Of a stretch of 32,319 bases of DNA, positions 15,016-22,632 are shown one piece after another. Both the position numbers and the translations under genes were made by a program. Each line of letters starts with the position of its first letter. The stretch's first letter is position 1. Origin of the DNA: Limisphaerales bacterium (lineage in GTDB: Bacteria; Verrucomicrobiota; Verrucomicrobiia; Limisphaerales; UBA11358); the NCBI GenBank assembly GCA_025360325.1, contig JANYCI010000168.1, positions 1 to 32,319 of the forward strand. The letters are read 5' to 3'. Under the pieces are notes generated by a model that was not told the origin of the DNA, did no database searches, and saw only the letters and a list, made by a program, of their open reading frames with translations.

Positions 15016-16449
15016 TCACTTCTCATCCCTTTTGAAAAACTTCTGCACCGCCTGCCGATGTTCCGGCAAAATCACTTGCGCGTGACCGGAACCGCCGCCC
15101 GCCGCCGCGTTATTCAGTGCGCCACTTTCCACAGACACATCGGCTTTCGCCAATTCCGGCGCGGCTTTGCTCACGCCCACCAATTGCGCGTCGGACAAAT
15201 GTGGCGACGGCGGCAGAACGTGTTCTTGAAATTTTATGTTTGCTTCCGACGTGTCGTTGTCCCAATCCATTGGCGCTTCCGGCCCGCCACCGCCCGGCCC
15301 GCCGCGACCGCGCTTCAGCACCCAAGAAAATAATATATCCGATTCACACTTCCCGCCGCCCTTGCACTGCGAGAGATACAGCGCCAATCCTTCGCAATTT
15401 GATTTTGATTTATTTCCCGCCGCCTGCATTTTCGCGAGCGTCGCCGCGTCAATCATCTTCAAATTTGCGAGATTGCTCATCGTGTTGCTCAACGCGCCTT
15501 TGTTCGCCGCCAATGCCTTCGCCAATTTTTCCATCTGCTCCTGATTCAATCCTTCCGCACCGCTCAAGTTCGCCAACAGTTCCGGCGGAATTTTTCCGTT
15601 CAGCACGCCTTCCTCGAGTTTGGCCGCATTCAACATCGCTGCGAGCGCTTGCGCCGCTTGCGCCGCCGTCGCGCCATCCATCCCGCTCTCCGCGCCATTT
15701 TTCTCCGCCGCCATCTCCATCGCTTTCGCCAACGTCTCGGCCTGCGTGAGCGACTCGGTTTTTTTTACCGCCTCTTCCGCCGCCGATTTTGCGGAATCAG
15801 AATTCGCCTGTTTGATATGATCCAAAGCTTCCCACGTTTTGTTCGGATCGTTCGCGGAAGAATCTTTTTCCAAAGCCGCGAGCTGCTTTTTCAAATCGTC
15901 CGCTTTGGTGTCCGGCACAATTTTTTCCTGCGCGAGCGTTTGCACCTCCGCCTTGAGCTGATCTACAATCTGGCTGATCGCCAAATGCGACTGGTTGCCC
16001 AGATGCGTCAACCGCTCTGGCAATAATAACGCCGTGGCTGCGAACGCCGCCGCGATGAACAACATCCCCAGCGCGCGTCCGCTGTGCCAATGCAATTCCG
16101 GCACGCTTGCTGGCGCGAGTTGCGCGAACCACGCGCTCGTCTCCGCCGTTTCATTCGCCATGACAATGCCGCCGCAGGAATTTATTTGATCGTAGCGCGC
16201 GCGAATTTTTGAAAACACCGGCAGTTCTTTTCGCGCAGCGAGGGCAGCGAAAATAATGGCCGGCAGCGCGAAGAAAATTCCCAGTGTAAGCCAGTAGGTT
16301 TGAGTGAAGCCAGCGACGCGCGCGGCGAGAACGATTGCGCCCCAGATGAAAAACCAGACCGTGAGCCATTGCACCGCACGACGCAACATGAGCAGCCGCG
16401 CAAGGCGCGCGGCGAACGTTTTCAAGGCATCGTGGTGGTTAATGCTCAT
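15016..16449 (-). CDS. Membrane-anchored coiled-coil protein, first gene of the MoxR/VWA unit
   Basis: 477 residues from ATG 16449; the track's start at 16461 is TTG, and ATG 16449 has AGGCGAC just upstream. Two N-terminal helices (LTVWFFIWGAIVLAARVAGF and LTLGIFFALPAIIFAALAA) and a third near residue 130 (GMLFIAAAFAATALLLPE) precede a long Ala/Lys/Glu-rich helical region, probably coiled coil. Then come a three-cysteine cluster (NCEGLALYLSQCKGGGKC), a Gly-rich linker and the C-terminal ILPEHRQAVQKFFKR. That last motif resembles the ending of DUF4175-like proteins in BatA/MoxR neighbourhoods (recollection). No enzyme motif is visible. As the promoter-proximal gene it may anchor the complex encoded downstream. 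Confidence 0.78.
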   Translation of the reverse strand: MSINHHDALKTFAARLARLLMLRRAVQWLTVWFFIWGAIVLAARVAGFTQTYWLTLGIFFALPAIIFAALAARKELPVFSKIRARYDQINSCGGIVMANETAETSAWFAQLAPASVPELHWHSGRALGMLFIAAAFAATALLLPERLTHLGNQSHLAISQIVDQLKAEVQTLAQEKIVPDTKADDLKKQLAALEKDSSANDPNKTWEALDHIKQANSDSAKSAAEEAVKKTESLTQAETLAKAMEMAAEKNGAESGMDGATAAQAAQALAAMLNAAKLEEGVLNGKIPPELLANLSGAEGLNQEQMEKLAKALAANKGALSNTMSNLANLKMIDAATLAKMQAAGNKSKSNCEGLALYLSQCKGGGKCESDILFSWVLKRGRGGPGGGGPEAPMDWDNDTSEANIKFQEHVLPPSPHLSDAQLVGVSKAAPELAKADVSVESGALNNAAAGGGSGHAQVILPEHRQAVQKFFKRDEK

Positions 16450-16521
16450 GTCGCCTGGCAAATGAGACAGCGAATCTCCCGTTTCGTCACGAACTATTTT
16501 ATTTTTTTTGGAGATTATATG

Positions 16522-16531
16522 GTTTGCAAAC
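16522..16531. promoter_or_regulatory. Perfect palindrome GTTTGCAAAC in the divergent intergenic region
   Basis: A 10-bp perfect palindrome lies in the 163-bp region between the divergent VWA-unit start (16449) and the YggT-like gene (16613). It is in the only AT-rich part of the gap, next to GGAGATTATATGG. It could be an operator serving the eight-gene unit. A 10-bp palindrome alone is weak evidence, and no matching -35/-10 pair is convincing. Confidence 0.22.
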
Positions 16532-16612
16532 TTTTACGGTAGCAGGTGATGGCTCAATTCCGTTTTCAGGATTGCTTCCACCGCACGCATCTCGTATCAC
16601 GCAGCACGTCGC

Positions 16613-17467
16613 ATGGGAATTGTTGATTTCATCCTGAACCTCGCCGGGCTACTACTGTGGCTCAACTGGCGTTCCATCCGTTTTGATCCGCTCACGAAGC
16701 GGCTCCCCGCCACGCTGATGGGCACCTTGCGTCCGGCGTCGCCCGCCAAATTCCGCCGCTGGCATCTACTGGTGTTTCTTGGCGGTCTGCTATTATTGCG
16801 CGCCGCCGTGTATCACTGGATCGCACCGTTATGGGTTTTCAAACTCGACTGTGGCGTGGTCGCGCCCCCCTTTCGTAGCGACTCCCTCGGTGGGATGCTG
16901 CTGTTTTCTTTTTTAAGTTTTGGCGTGACGTTGGGAATTTTTTACGTCGTGCTGCTGCTGCTCTCGTTACTGCAAGGCCCGGAGACCATCCATCGGCTTG
17001 TGAAAATTCCGCTGGGGCGCGTGGATCGTTGGAGCGCGCCGGTAAAAATCATCCTGCCATTTTTCATCGCTGCGTTTGCGTGGATCGTGCTTGGCGAGGT
17101 GTTGGGGCGGGCGCAAATTCTTCCGCCCGCACAGTCCATGACGCTGCGGGTCGAACAGTCGGTGGTCATCGCGCTGGGAGTTTATCTCGTCTGGAAATTT
17201 CCCATCGCGCTACTGCTGGTCCTGCATTTGCTGAACAGCTATCTTTATTTTGGCCAGCATCCGATCTGGAATTACATCAACACCGTCGCGCAAAAATTAT
17301 TAAGTCTGTTGCAAAAAATTCCGTTGCGGGCGGGACGGGTGGATTTTGCGCCGGTGGTGGGTCTCGTCATTATTTTCCTAGCCGCCCATTTTATTGAAAG
17401 TGGCATCAAGACCCGCTTTTTCAACATCCCCGGTCTGGTTGGCCTCTATCGAATGTTGCCGCTTTGA
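16613..17467 (+). CDS. Integral membrane protein with YggT-like repeats
   Basis: 284 residues, ATG at 16613. About six hydrophobic segments. The C-terminal part (WNYINTVAQKLLSLLQKIPL, then GRVDFAPVVGLVIIFLAAHF) matches the YggT pattern, in which a short amphipathic helix and a Pro are followed by a D-x-x-P-hydrophobic helix. An internal second copy is visible upstream (PETIHRLVKIPLGRVDRW, then VKIILPFFIAAFAWIVL). YggT proteins are small membrane proteins linked to osmotic stress and cell-division-site functions; a definite role is not established. The gene is monocistronic, divergent from the VWA unit, and ends before a hairpin. Confidence 0.62.
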   Translation: MGIVDFILNLAGLLLWLNWRSIRFDPLTKRLPATLMGTLRPASPAKFRRWHLLVFLGGLLLLRAAVYHWIAPLWVFKLDCGVVAPPFRSDSLGGMLLFSFLSFGVTLGIFYVVLLLLSLLQGPETIHRLVKIPLGRVDRWSAPVKIILPFFIAAFAWIVLGEVLGRAQILPPAQSMTLRVEQSVVIALGVYLVWKFPIALLLVLHLLNSYLYFGQHPIWNYINTVAQKLLSLLQKIPLRAGRVDFAPVVGLVIIFLAAHFIESGIKTRFFNIPGLVGLYRMLPL

Positions 17468-17490
17468 GGTGACTGAAGAATTGGTGGCTG

Positions 17491-17545
17491 AATGGGGGAG
17501 ATGTATTGGAGAAATCCATTTATCCAATAATCCCTTTCCCCCATT
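17491..17545. repeat. Imperfect hairpin AATGGGGGAGATGTATTGGA / TCCAATAA...CCCCCATT
   Basis: The left arm 17491-17510 pairs with 17523-17545 (matching AATGGGGG/CCCCCATT and TATTGGA/TCCAATA, with a small internal bulge). The loop is GAAATCCATTTA. It lies between two genes that both end here, so a bidirectional terminator role is reasonable. The loop words GAAATCCATTTATCC recur exactly at 21733-21746, showing that it is part of a repeat family. Confidence 0.7.
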
Positions 17546-17546
17546 T

Positions 17547-17560
17547 CCGCGCTTGCGCGG
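17547..17560 (-). terminator. Short GC hairpin abutting the kinase stop codon
   Basis: CCGCGC-TT-GCGCGG is a 6-bp perfect stem immediately next to the TAA of the receiver-kinase gene. No T-run follows, and a 2-nt loop is tight, so it may be only part of the larger hairpin zone at 17491-17545. Confidence 0.35.
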
Positions 17561-18655
17561 TTACGCTGCGGGCAGTTTACACGTCACCGTCGAGCCGCCA
17601 GCATTGCCGCTTTCCACTGCCAGCGTGCCGCCGTGCAGCTCCACTAATTTTTTTGAAATTGCCAGTCCGAGACCGAAGCCCTGGTCGTCCTGCATCTTGC
17701 GTTCAAACTGGACGTAAGCACCGATGCGCTTGATCTGCTCGGTCGAAAATCCGCGTCCAGCATCACGCACCGACAAACTAATCTCGCCGTTTGCAACCTT
17801 GAGCGTGACCATCACCGGCGTGCCCGGCTCGGAAAATTTGAACGCGTTCTCGACGAGTTCCGTCACGATTTTTTTCAGGTAATCATCCGCCATCGGCAGC
17901 GTCAGGCTGGACACTTCGAGAATCAGGTTTTGACCGCGCTCGGCTTTGTCCGCTGCTGTCGCCGCCGCGCTACGGATCAGTTCGGCCGCCTTGTCCGCAC
18001 GCGCAGAACGCAGTGCCGCCACGCCATTCGCATCGCTGCCCACGATTTCGAGTTGCGCGTAGATGAGGAAATTTTCGATGAGCCGTTCCAGCCGCTGGCC
18101 GGACTGGCAAATTTCACGGCTCATCTCGGCGATCGTCTGCGGATCCAGCGCCTCGGCAGAATCCGCGAGCAATTCCGCGTTGGAAATGATGCCATTCAGT
18201 GGCGTGCGCATTTCGTGCGGCAGCATCAGGGAAATTTGGCTCCGCAGCAGCGTGAGTTTTTTTTCCGCCTCATCGCGGACCGTGCGCGCCTTGCGGAGTC
18301 GTGCGTTCACCGTCGCGTAAAGTTCATCCACCTTGAATGGCTTGGGCAGATAATCATCCGCGCCGAGTTCCATGCCGTGCCGCATCCCAGCGTTGTCGGC
18401 GAGACCGGTCATCAGAATGAATGGGATCGCCGCCGTGTCCGCATCTTCGCGCAATTTGGAAAGGGTGGTGTAGCCGTCGCCCGATCTTTCGATGTTCACG
18501 TCGCAGATGATGAGGTCGGGCAAAAGTTCCCGCGCCGTGCTAGCGCCTTCGCTGCCGCTGGCGGCTTCATACACGTCATGATTCTGCTGCTCCAGCGCCA
18601 GACGGATCATCTCGCGCAGCCATTCTTCATCATCAATCACTAAAATTTTGCTCAT
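17561..18655 (-). CDS. Soluble receiver-histidine kinase hybrid
   Basis: 364 residues from ATG 18655; the track extension to 18766 adds a non-homologous 37-residue lead. Residues 1-120 form a CheY-like receiver (acidic pocket Asp8/Asp9, phospho-acceptor Asp52 in LIICDVN, Lys105 in LPKPF). After a short coiled-coil linker comes a HisKA domain with the H-box LPHEMRTPLNG (His147), then an HATPase_c domain with N-box ELVENAFKFS, G1 DAGRGFS and G2 GFGLGLAI. There is no transmembrane or PAS sensor, so the input is probably phosphorylation of the receiver by another kinase. This order makes it a relay-type cytoplasmic kinase. No partner regulator is nearby; it stands alone between convergent YggT-like and upstream gltA. 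Confidence 0.92.
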   Translation of the reverse strand: MSKILVIDDEEWLREMIRLALEQQNHDVYEAASGSEGASTARELLPDLIICDVNIERSGDGYTTLSKLREDADTAAIPFILMTGLADNAGMRHGMELGADDYLPKPFKVDELYATVNARLRKARTVRDEAEKKLTLLRSQISLMLPHEMRTPLNGIISNAELLADSAEALDPQTIAEMSREICQSGQRLERLIENFLIYAQLEIVGSDANGVAALRSARADKAAELIRSAAATAADKAERGQNLILEVSSLTLPMADDYLKKIVTELVENAFKFSEPGTPVMVTLKVANGEISLSVRDAGRGFSTEQIKRIGAYVQFERKMQDDQGFGLGLAISKKLVELHGGTLAVESGNAGGSTVTCKLPAA

Positions 18656-18889
18656 TAAATTCGCGTGGGTTATGGGATTTGAAAACCGTCCACACTCCTT
18701 CATCGGCAATATGGCGGGCGGACTCAAATGATTTCTCGTCAGGTTTTTCACCGTGAAGCCCGGCAAACAATCAACGGCAACGGACGCCAGAAAATAACTA
18801 ATTGGTTACTTCGCAAGCCTTAAATCCTTTTCCATCATGAAAAGGAACTTGGTGGGGAAGGACGGTGTGCCCATCCGCAATGGAAATTT
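18656..18889. other. 234-bp gap between gltA and the kinase gene
   Basis: No gene is supported. It contains one small perfect hairpin, CCTTTTC-CATCAT-GAAAAGG at 18826-18845, 45 bp beyond the gltA stop. This might terminate gltA transcription, although no T-run follows on the minus strand. The rest should hold the promoter of the receiver-kinase gene, but I see no convincing -35/-10 pair. Confidence 0.4.
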
Positions 18890-20185
18890 TTACTTCCGCA
18901 TTTCCAGCGGGACGTAATGATTCATCGTCTTGCCCGTGTAAATCTGGCGGGGTCGGTAGATGCGGCTCTTCGGCTCGTCCATGATTTCTTTGTAGTTCGC
19001 GATCCAGCCTGGCATCCGGCCAATCGCAAAAATCACCGTGAACATCTCCACCGGAATCCCAATCGCGCGCATGATGATGCCGCTGTAAAAATCCACGTTC
19101 GGATACAGTTTCCGCTCCACGAAATACGAATCCTTCAGGGCTGCTTCTTCCAGCTTTTTCGCGATGTCCAACAACGGATCGCTGATGTGCAATTTCGACA
19201 AAACATCATCGCACGCCTTTTTAATAATCGTCGCGCGTGGATCGTGGTTTTTATAGACGCGATGACCGAAGCCCATCAATTTTTTTCCGCTATTTTTATC
19301 CTTCGCTGCCGTGATGAATTTCGAGCCGTCATCGCCGGACTGGTGAATCTCCGCCAACATTTCCAACACCGCCTGATTCGCGCCGCCGTGCAACGGCCCC
19401 CACAACGCGCACACGCCTGCCGCGCAACTGGCGAATAGATTCGCCTGCGACGACGCCACCATGCGGACGGTCGAGGTGGAACAATTTTGTTCGTGATCCG
19501 CGTGCAACAGAAAAATCAGATCCAGCGCCTTCACCACTTCTGGCTTCAATTCAAAATCCTCATACGGCATCGAGAACAACATATGCAAAAAGTTCTCCGT
19601 GTATTTGTAACTCTGCTTCGGATAAATCAGCGGCAAGCCGTGCGATTTGCGATACGAATACGCCGCGATTGTCCGCACCTGCGAAATTAATTTCGCCACA
19701 TACACATCGAACTGTTTCATCTTGCCCCACTGCCAGTTCATCAAACCCTCGTCGAAACAACTCGCCGCATTGATCATCGAAGAAAGAATCGCCATCGGAT
19801 GCGCGCCTGTTGGGAAGCCTTCAAAGTGATACTTCATGTCTTCGTGCAGAAACTGGTGCTCGCCCAGCAAGTCGGAAAATTTTTTCAACTGCACCACGTT
19901 CGGCAGCTCGCCGTAAATGATAAGATAAGCCGTCTCGATGAAATTAGAATTGTCCGCCAGTTCTTCGATGGGAATTCCCCGGTAGCGCAAAATCCCTTGG
20001 TCGCCGTCAATGAACGTCACCTTGCTCACGCACGAACCCGTGTTGCCATAGCCGTCATCAATCGTGATGTAATTTGTCGTCGCGCGTAGCGTGGACACGT
20101 CCACCGCTTTCTCGCCCTCGCTGCCCGTCAGCGTGGGTAGCGTAAATACTTTTCCGTCCAGTTCCAGTTTGGCTTGGTTGCTCAT
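18890..20185 (-). CDS. gltA: Citrate synthase (E. coli GltA type)
   Basis: 431 residues from ATG 20185; the track's longer start at 20245 adds a non-conserved 20-residue lead. It condenses oxaloacetate and acetyl-CoA to citrate, the first step of the TCA cycle. The catalytic residues are in place: His266 in [10 protein letters not shown], His308 in GFGHRVYK and Asp365 in NVDFYSGI, close to E. coli numbering 264/305/362. [15 protein letters not shown] and the C-terminal [12 protein letters not shown] are also typical. The N-terminal beta domain of about 45 residues indicates the hexameric, NADH-sensitive type II class (family knowledge). It is divergent from lepB over 276 bp. Confidence 0.97.
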   Translation of the reverse strand: MSNQAKLELDGKVFTLPTLTGSEGEKAVDVSTLRATTNYITIDDGYGNTGSCVSKVTFIDGDQGILRYRGIPIEELADNSNFIETAYLIIYGELPNVVQLKKFSDLLGEHQFLHEDMKYHFEGFPTGAHPMAILSSMINAASCFDEGLMNWQWGKMKQFDVYVAKLISQVRTIAAYSYRKSHGLPLIYPKQSYKYTENFLHMLFSMPYEDFELKPEVVKALDLIFLLHADHEQNCSTSTVRMVASSQANLFASCAAGVCALWGPLHGGANQAVLEMLAEIHQSGDDGSKFITAAKDKNSGKKLMGFGHRVYKNHDPRATIIKKACDDVLSKLHISDPLLDIAKKLEEAALKDSYFVERKLYPNVDFYSGIIMRAIGIPVEMFTVIFAIGRMPGWIANYKEIMDEPKSRIYRPRQIYTGKTMNHYVPLEMRK

Positions 20186-20461
20186 GACATTCAATGTAGT
20201 AAAAAAAACCGCCGCAAATTTGCCGGTCAAATCCAGCCTTGGCAAGTCGTGAAAATAACAAACCGCGCCACGGTTTGAAATAATTATTCTGGAATTGAGC
20301 TACGCACGTTGCCACCACTGGCAGTAAAGACGGTGTCAAACTGCGCCCCGGCATTTTCAACTGCGGGAAATTGTCTTTCAATCGCAGTGTTTGCGGTTAT
20401 TTTTCTGCGAATTAAATTTGTGCAAATCCGCCCAATCTGTGTCGAACTGCTTTATTAAATT
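20186..20461. promoter_or_regulatory. Divergent gltA / lepB intergenic region
   Basis: This 276-bp region must carry both promoters. A possible plus-strand promoter for lepB is TTGCGG (20391-20396), 16 bp, TAAATT (20413-20418), about 44 bp before the ATG; the match to sigma-70 is weak. The part near gltA is AT-rich (TTTGAAATAATTATTCTGG at 20273-20291). No hairpin of the kind found in other gaps was seen here. Confidence 0.3.
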
Positions 20462-21703
20462 ATGATTCTCCGCTGGTTCCTGTCCAAAACCGTCCGCGAT
20501 GCCTGCACGGTCGTTAAGCATTATCGCCGCCTGCTCGCAGCGCAAACCGATATCTTATCCGCCGCGAACATTGGCGCGGTGGAAGCCAAAATCGGCGAGT
20601 TGCGCGCGGCCATCGCGGAAGGACACAAGGGACGCATCAACATCAAGGCGGAGGAATTGCAGTTTGCGGCGGAAAAAAATCTGCGGCCGTATCCGCACGC
20701 CGCATGGCGTGAAAACGTGGAGGTGCTGCTGGTGGCACTCGCGGTAGCGATGGCGATCCGAACGTTTTTTTTGCAGCCGTTCAAAATCCCAACGGGTTCC
20801 ATGCAGCCGACGCTGTTCGGTGTGACCGGAAAAAACTATCTCGCGCCCGGCGGCGATCCTGATTTCAAAGTGCCAACGGGTTGGGAGCGCATCAAGCAAG
20901 GGTTTCAGGGCACGAGCTACATTGACATCGTGGCGGAAGCGGACGGGCAGCTTGAAGGAGTAAGCGCGCCGGTGGGCATCAAGATCATAGATTTCTGGCA
21001 GACGTTCAAGGTGGGCGGCAAGGAGTATCGCATCTGGTTGCCGCCGGATTTCGGAGAGCCGCCGAGTAGAGATATTAATGCCTTCATGTATCGCACGGGC
21101 TTCTATGCCAACGCTGGCCGCGTTTATCACAAGGGCGATCACCTCATCAAACTCCGCATGGACGCCGGCGACCATCTGTTCGTGAATCGGCTGACGTATA
21201 ATTTCGCCAAGCCAGAGCGCGGCGAAATCGTGGTGTTCCAGACGAAGGGAATTTTCAATCCCAACCCGAATAATCCTTTGGAAAACACTATGCCGCAGGA
21301 TCAATTTTACATCAAGCGGCTCGTCGCGTTGCCGCACGAAAAAGTCCAGATTGGCGACGACCGTCACCTGATTATCAACGGCCAGCGGCTTGATGCCTCT
21401 ACGCCGCACTTCGAGCGCGTCTATGGTTTCAATCCCAACGACAAGCCAGATCAGAGCGTGTTCTCCGGGCATTTGAACGGCAGCGTCGCGGCCACTTACG
21501 GACAGTATTCCTACCTGCCGTTTTTTCCCAATTCGGAAACCGTCTTTAATAACGATGGCAACACCTACATGGTCATGGGCGACAACACCTGCAACAGTTC
21601 CGACTCGCGAGTGTGGGGCACGTTCCCGGCGGAGAACGTGATCGGAAAATCATTCTTCGTCTATTGGCCGCTGACGGAACGCTTCGGCTGGGGCAACCAG
21701 TGA
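20462..21703 (+). CDS. lepB: Signal peptidase I with large insertion
   Basis: 413 residues. Removes signal peptides from exported proteins at the outer face of the inner membrane. One membrane helix (about 86-103, VEVLLVALAVAMAIRTFFL) precedes box B IPTGSMQPTL with nucleophile Ser113. The general-base Lys285 is in FYIKRLVALPHEKV, and box E reads MGDNTCNSSDSRVWG. The gap between Ser113 and the conserved DAGDHLFVNRL segment is about 120 residues, far longer than in E. coli or Bacillus enzymes, and holds an inserted domain (YIDIVAEADG, EYRIWLPPDFGEP). A second insertion of about 50 residues separates the Lys from box E. The about 80-residue N-terminal cytoplasmic region is also long. Catalytic parts are complete, so it should be active. 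Confidence 0.94.
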   Translation: MILRWFLSKTVRDACTVVKHYRRLLAAQTDILSAANIGAVEAKIGELRAAIAEGHKGRINIKAEELQFAAEKNLRPYPHAAWRENVEVLLVALAVAMAIRTFFLQPFKIPTGSMQPTLFGVTGKNYLAPGGDPDFKVPTGWERIKQGFQGTSYIDIVAEADGQLEGVSAPVGIKIIDFWQTFKVGGKEYRIWLPPDFGEPPSRDINAFMYRTGFYANAGRVYHKGDHLIKLRMDAGDHLFVNRLTYNFAKPERGEIVVFQTKGIFNPNPNNPLENTMPQDQFYIKRLVALPHEKVQIGDDRHLIINGQRLDASTPHFERVYGFNPNDKPDQSVFSGHLNGSVAATYGQYSYLPFFPNSETVFNNDGNTYMVMGDNTCNSSDSRVWGTFPAENVIGKSFFVYWPLTERFGWGNQ

Positions 21704-21709
21704 ACCGCA

Positions 21710-21743
21710 AAATGGATGGTTGAATTTTTTATGAAATCCATTT
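21710..21743. repeat. Small inverted repeat AAATGGAT...ATCCATTT between lepB and SDR gene
   Basis: AAATGGAT (21710-21717) and ATCCATTT (21736-21743) are perfect reverse complements with an 18-nt loop. The right side GAAATCCATTTATCC is identical to the loop of the hairpin at 17491-17545, 4 kb away. This links the two as copies of one short dispersed sequence. Confidence 0.6.
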
Positions 21744-21756
21744 ATCCGTTTTTTGA

Positions 21757-22548
21757 ATGTGCATGAAAGAAACCGTCCTCATCACCGGTGCCTCATCGGG
21801 CATCGGCCTAGAGCTGGCGAAATGTTTTGCGGCAGATGGGGCGAATCTGATTCTCGTCGCGCGTAGCACCGACGCGCTGGAAAAACTCGCCGCTGAACTA
21901 CGAAATAATTTTTCCATCCGTGCCGAAGTCATCACCGCCGACCTCACGCTCACCGAAGCCCCCGCGCACATTTTCGCCACCGTGAAGGGCAGGGGACTGA
22001 CGGTGGATGTGCTGGTAAACAACGCCGGTTTCGGTTTGCACGGACCGTTCGCAGAGTTGCCGCTGAAACGGCAGTTGGAAATCGTGACGGTAAATATTTC
22101 TGCGCTGGTCGAACTGACAGGACTTTTTCTGCCGGAAATGATTTCGCAAAATCGCGGCGGAATTTTGAACGTCGGCTCCGTGGCAGGCTTCGTGCCGGGG
22201 CCAAACATGGCGGTGTATTTCGCGAGCAAAGCATTCGTGTTGTCGTTCAGCGAGGCGCTCGATGTGGAGTTGCGCGGCACCAACGTGACCATCACGAATC
22301 TGTGTCCCGGTCCGACGGAGACGAATTTCTCGCAGGTAGCGCGCGGCCATCGTCAGCGCCCAGTGCCGGTCGAAAAAATGTCCGCATCGGAAGTGGCGCG
22401 GATTGGCTACCAAGATTACCGGCGCGGGAAACACATCAGCGTGCCAGGCGCGATGAACAAATTTAACTGCATCGTCCCGCACTTTCTACCACGCGCCGGC
22501 GTGCGCCGGATCGTCGGCTGGCTCAATCGGCTGGCGCCAGCGAAATGA
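21757..22548 (+). CDS. Short-chain dehydrogenase/reductase (SDR)
   Basis: 263 residues (261 if the second ATG at 21763 is used, which gives the more usual MKETVLITG). Classical SDR: nucleotide-binding TGASSGIG near residue 10, DVLVNNAGFG, catalytic Ser in NVGSVAGFVPG and the YFASK Tyr/Lys pair. The conserved CPGPTETNF follows. An Arg-rich nucleotide site (LVARSTDALEKL) suggests NADP(H). The C-terminus ends in a basic, hydrophobic stretch (RAGVRRIVGWLNRLAP), seen in SDRs thought to associate with membranes or lipid substrates. The substrate cannot be told. It lies downstream of lepB on the same strand, 53 bp apart. Confidence 0.9.
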   Translation: MCMKETVLITGASSGIGLELAKCFAADGANLILVARSTDALEKLAAELRNNFSIRAEVITADLTLTEAPAHIFATVKGRGLTVDVLVNNAGFGLHGPFAELPLKRQLEIVTVNISALVELTGLFLPEMISQNRGGILNVGSVAGFVPGPNMAVYFASKAFVLSFSEALDVELRGTNVTITNLCPGPTETNFSQVARGHRQRPVPVEKMSASEVARIGYQDYRRGKHISVPGAMNKFNCIVPHFLPRAGVRRIVGWLNRLAPAK

Positions 22549-22549
22549 T

Positions 22550-22617
22550 ACAACAACATTGTTTCAGCCAAGCATTTTTAAAGAAACCAATTAATATAGA
22601 TGCACAATGTTTGTTAT
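22550..22617. terminator. Hairpin between convergent SDR and glgA genes
   Basis: ACAACAACATTGT (22550-22562) and ACAATGTTTGTTAT (22604-22617) form an imperfect long stem, with an AT-rich loop of about 41 nt. Both flanking genes end here, so it may act as a bidirectional terminator. The AT-rich composition differs from the surrounding GC-rich genes. Confidence 0.5.
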
Positions 22618-22632
22618 ATTTAATAACGCTGC

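Noticed and set aside
20555-21472. 305-residue minus-strand ORF opposite lepB
   Set aside because: Fully antisense to signal peptidase I with intact catalytic boxes; no family features.
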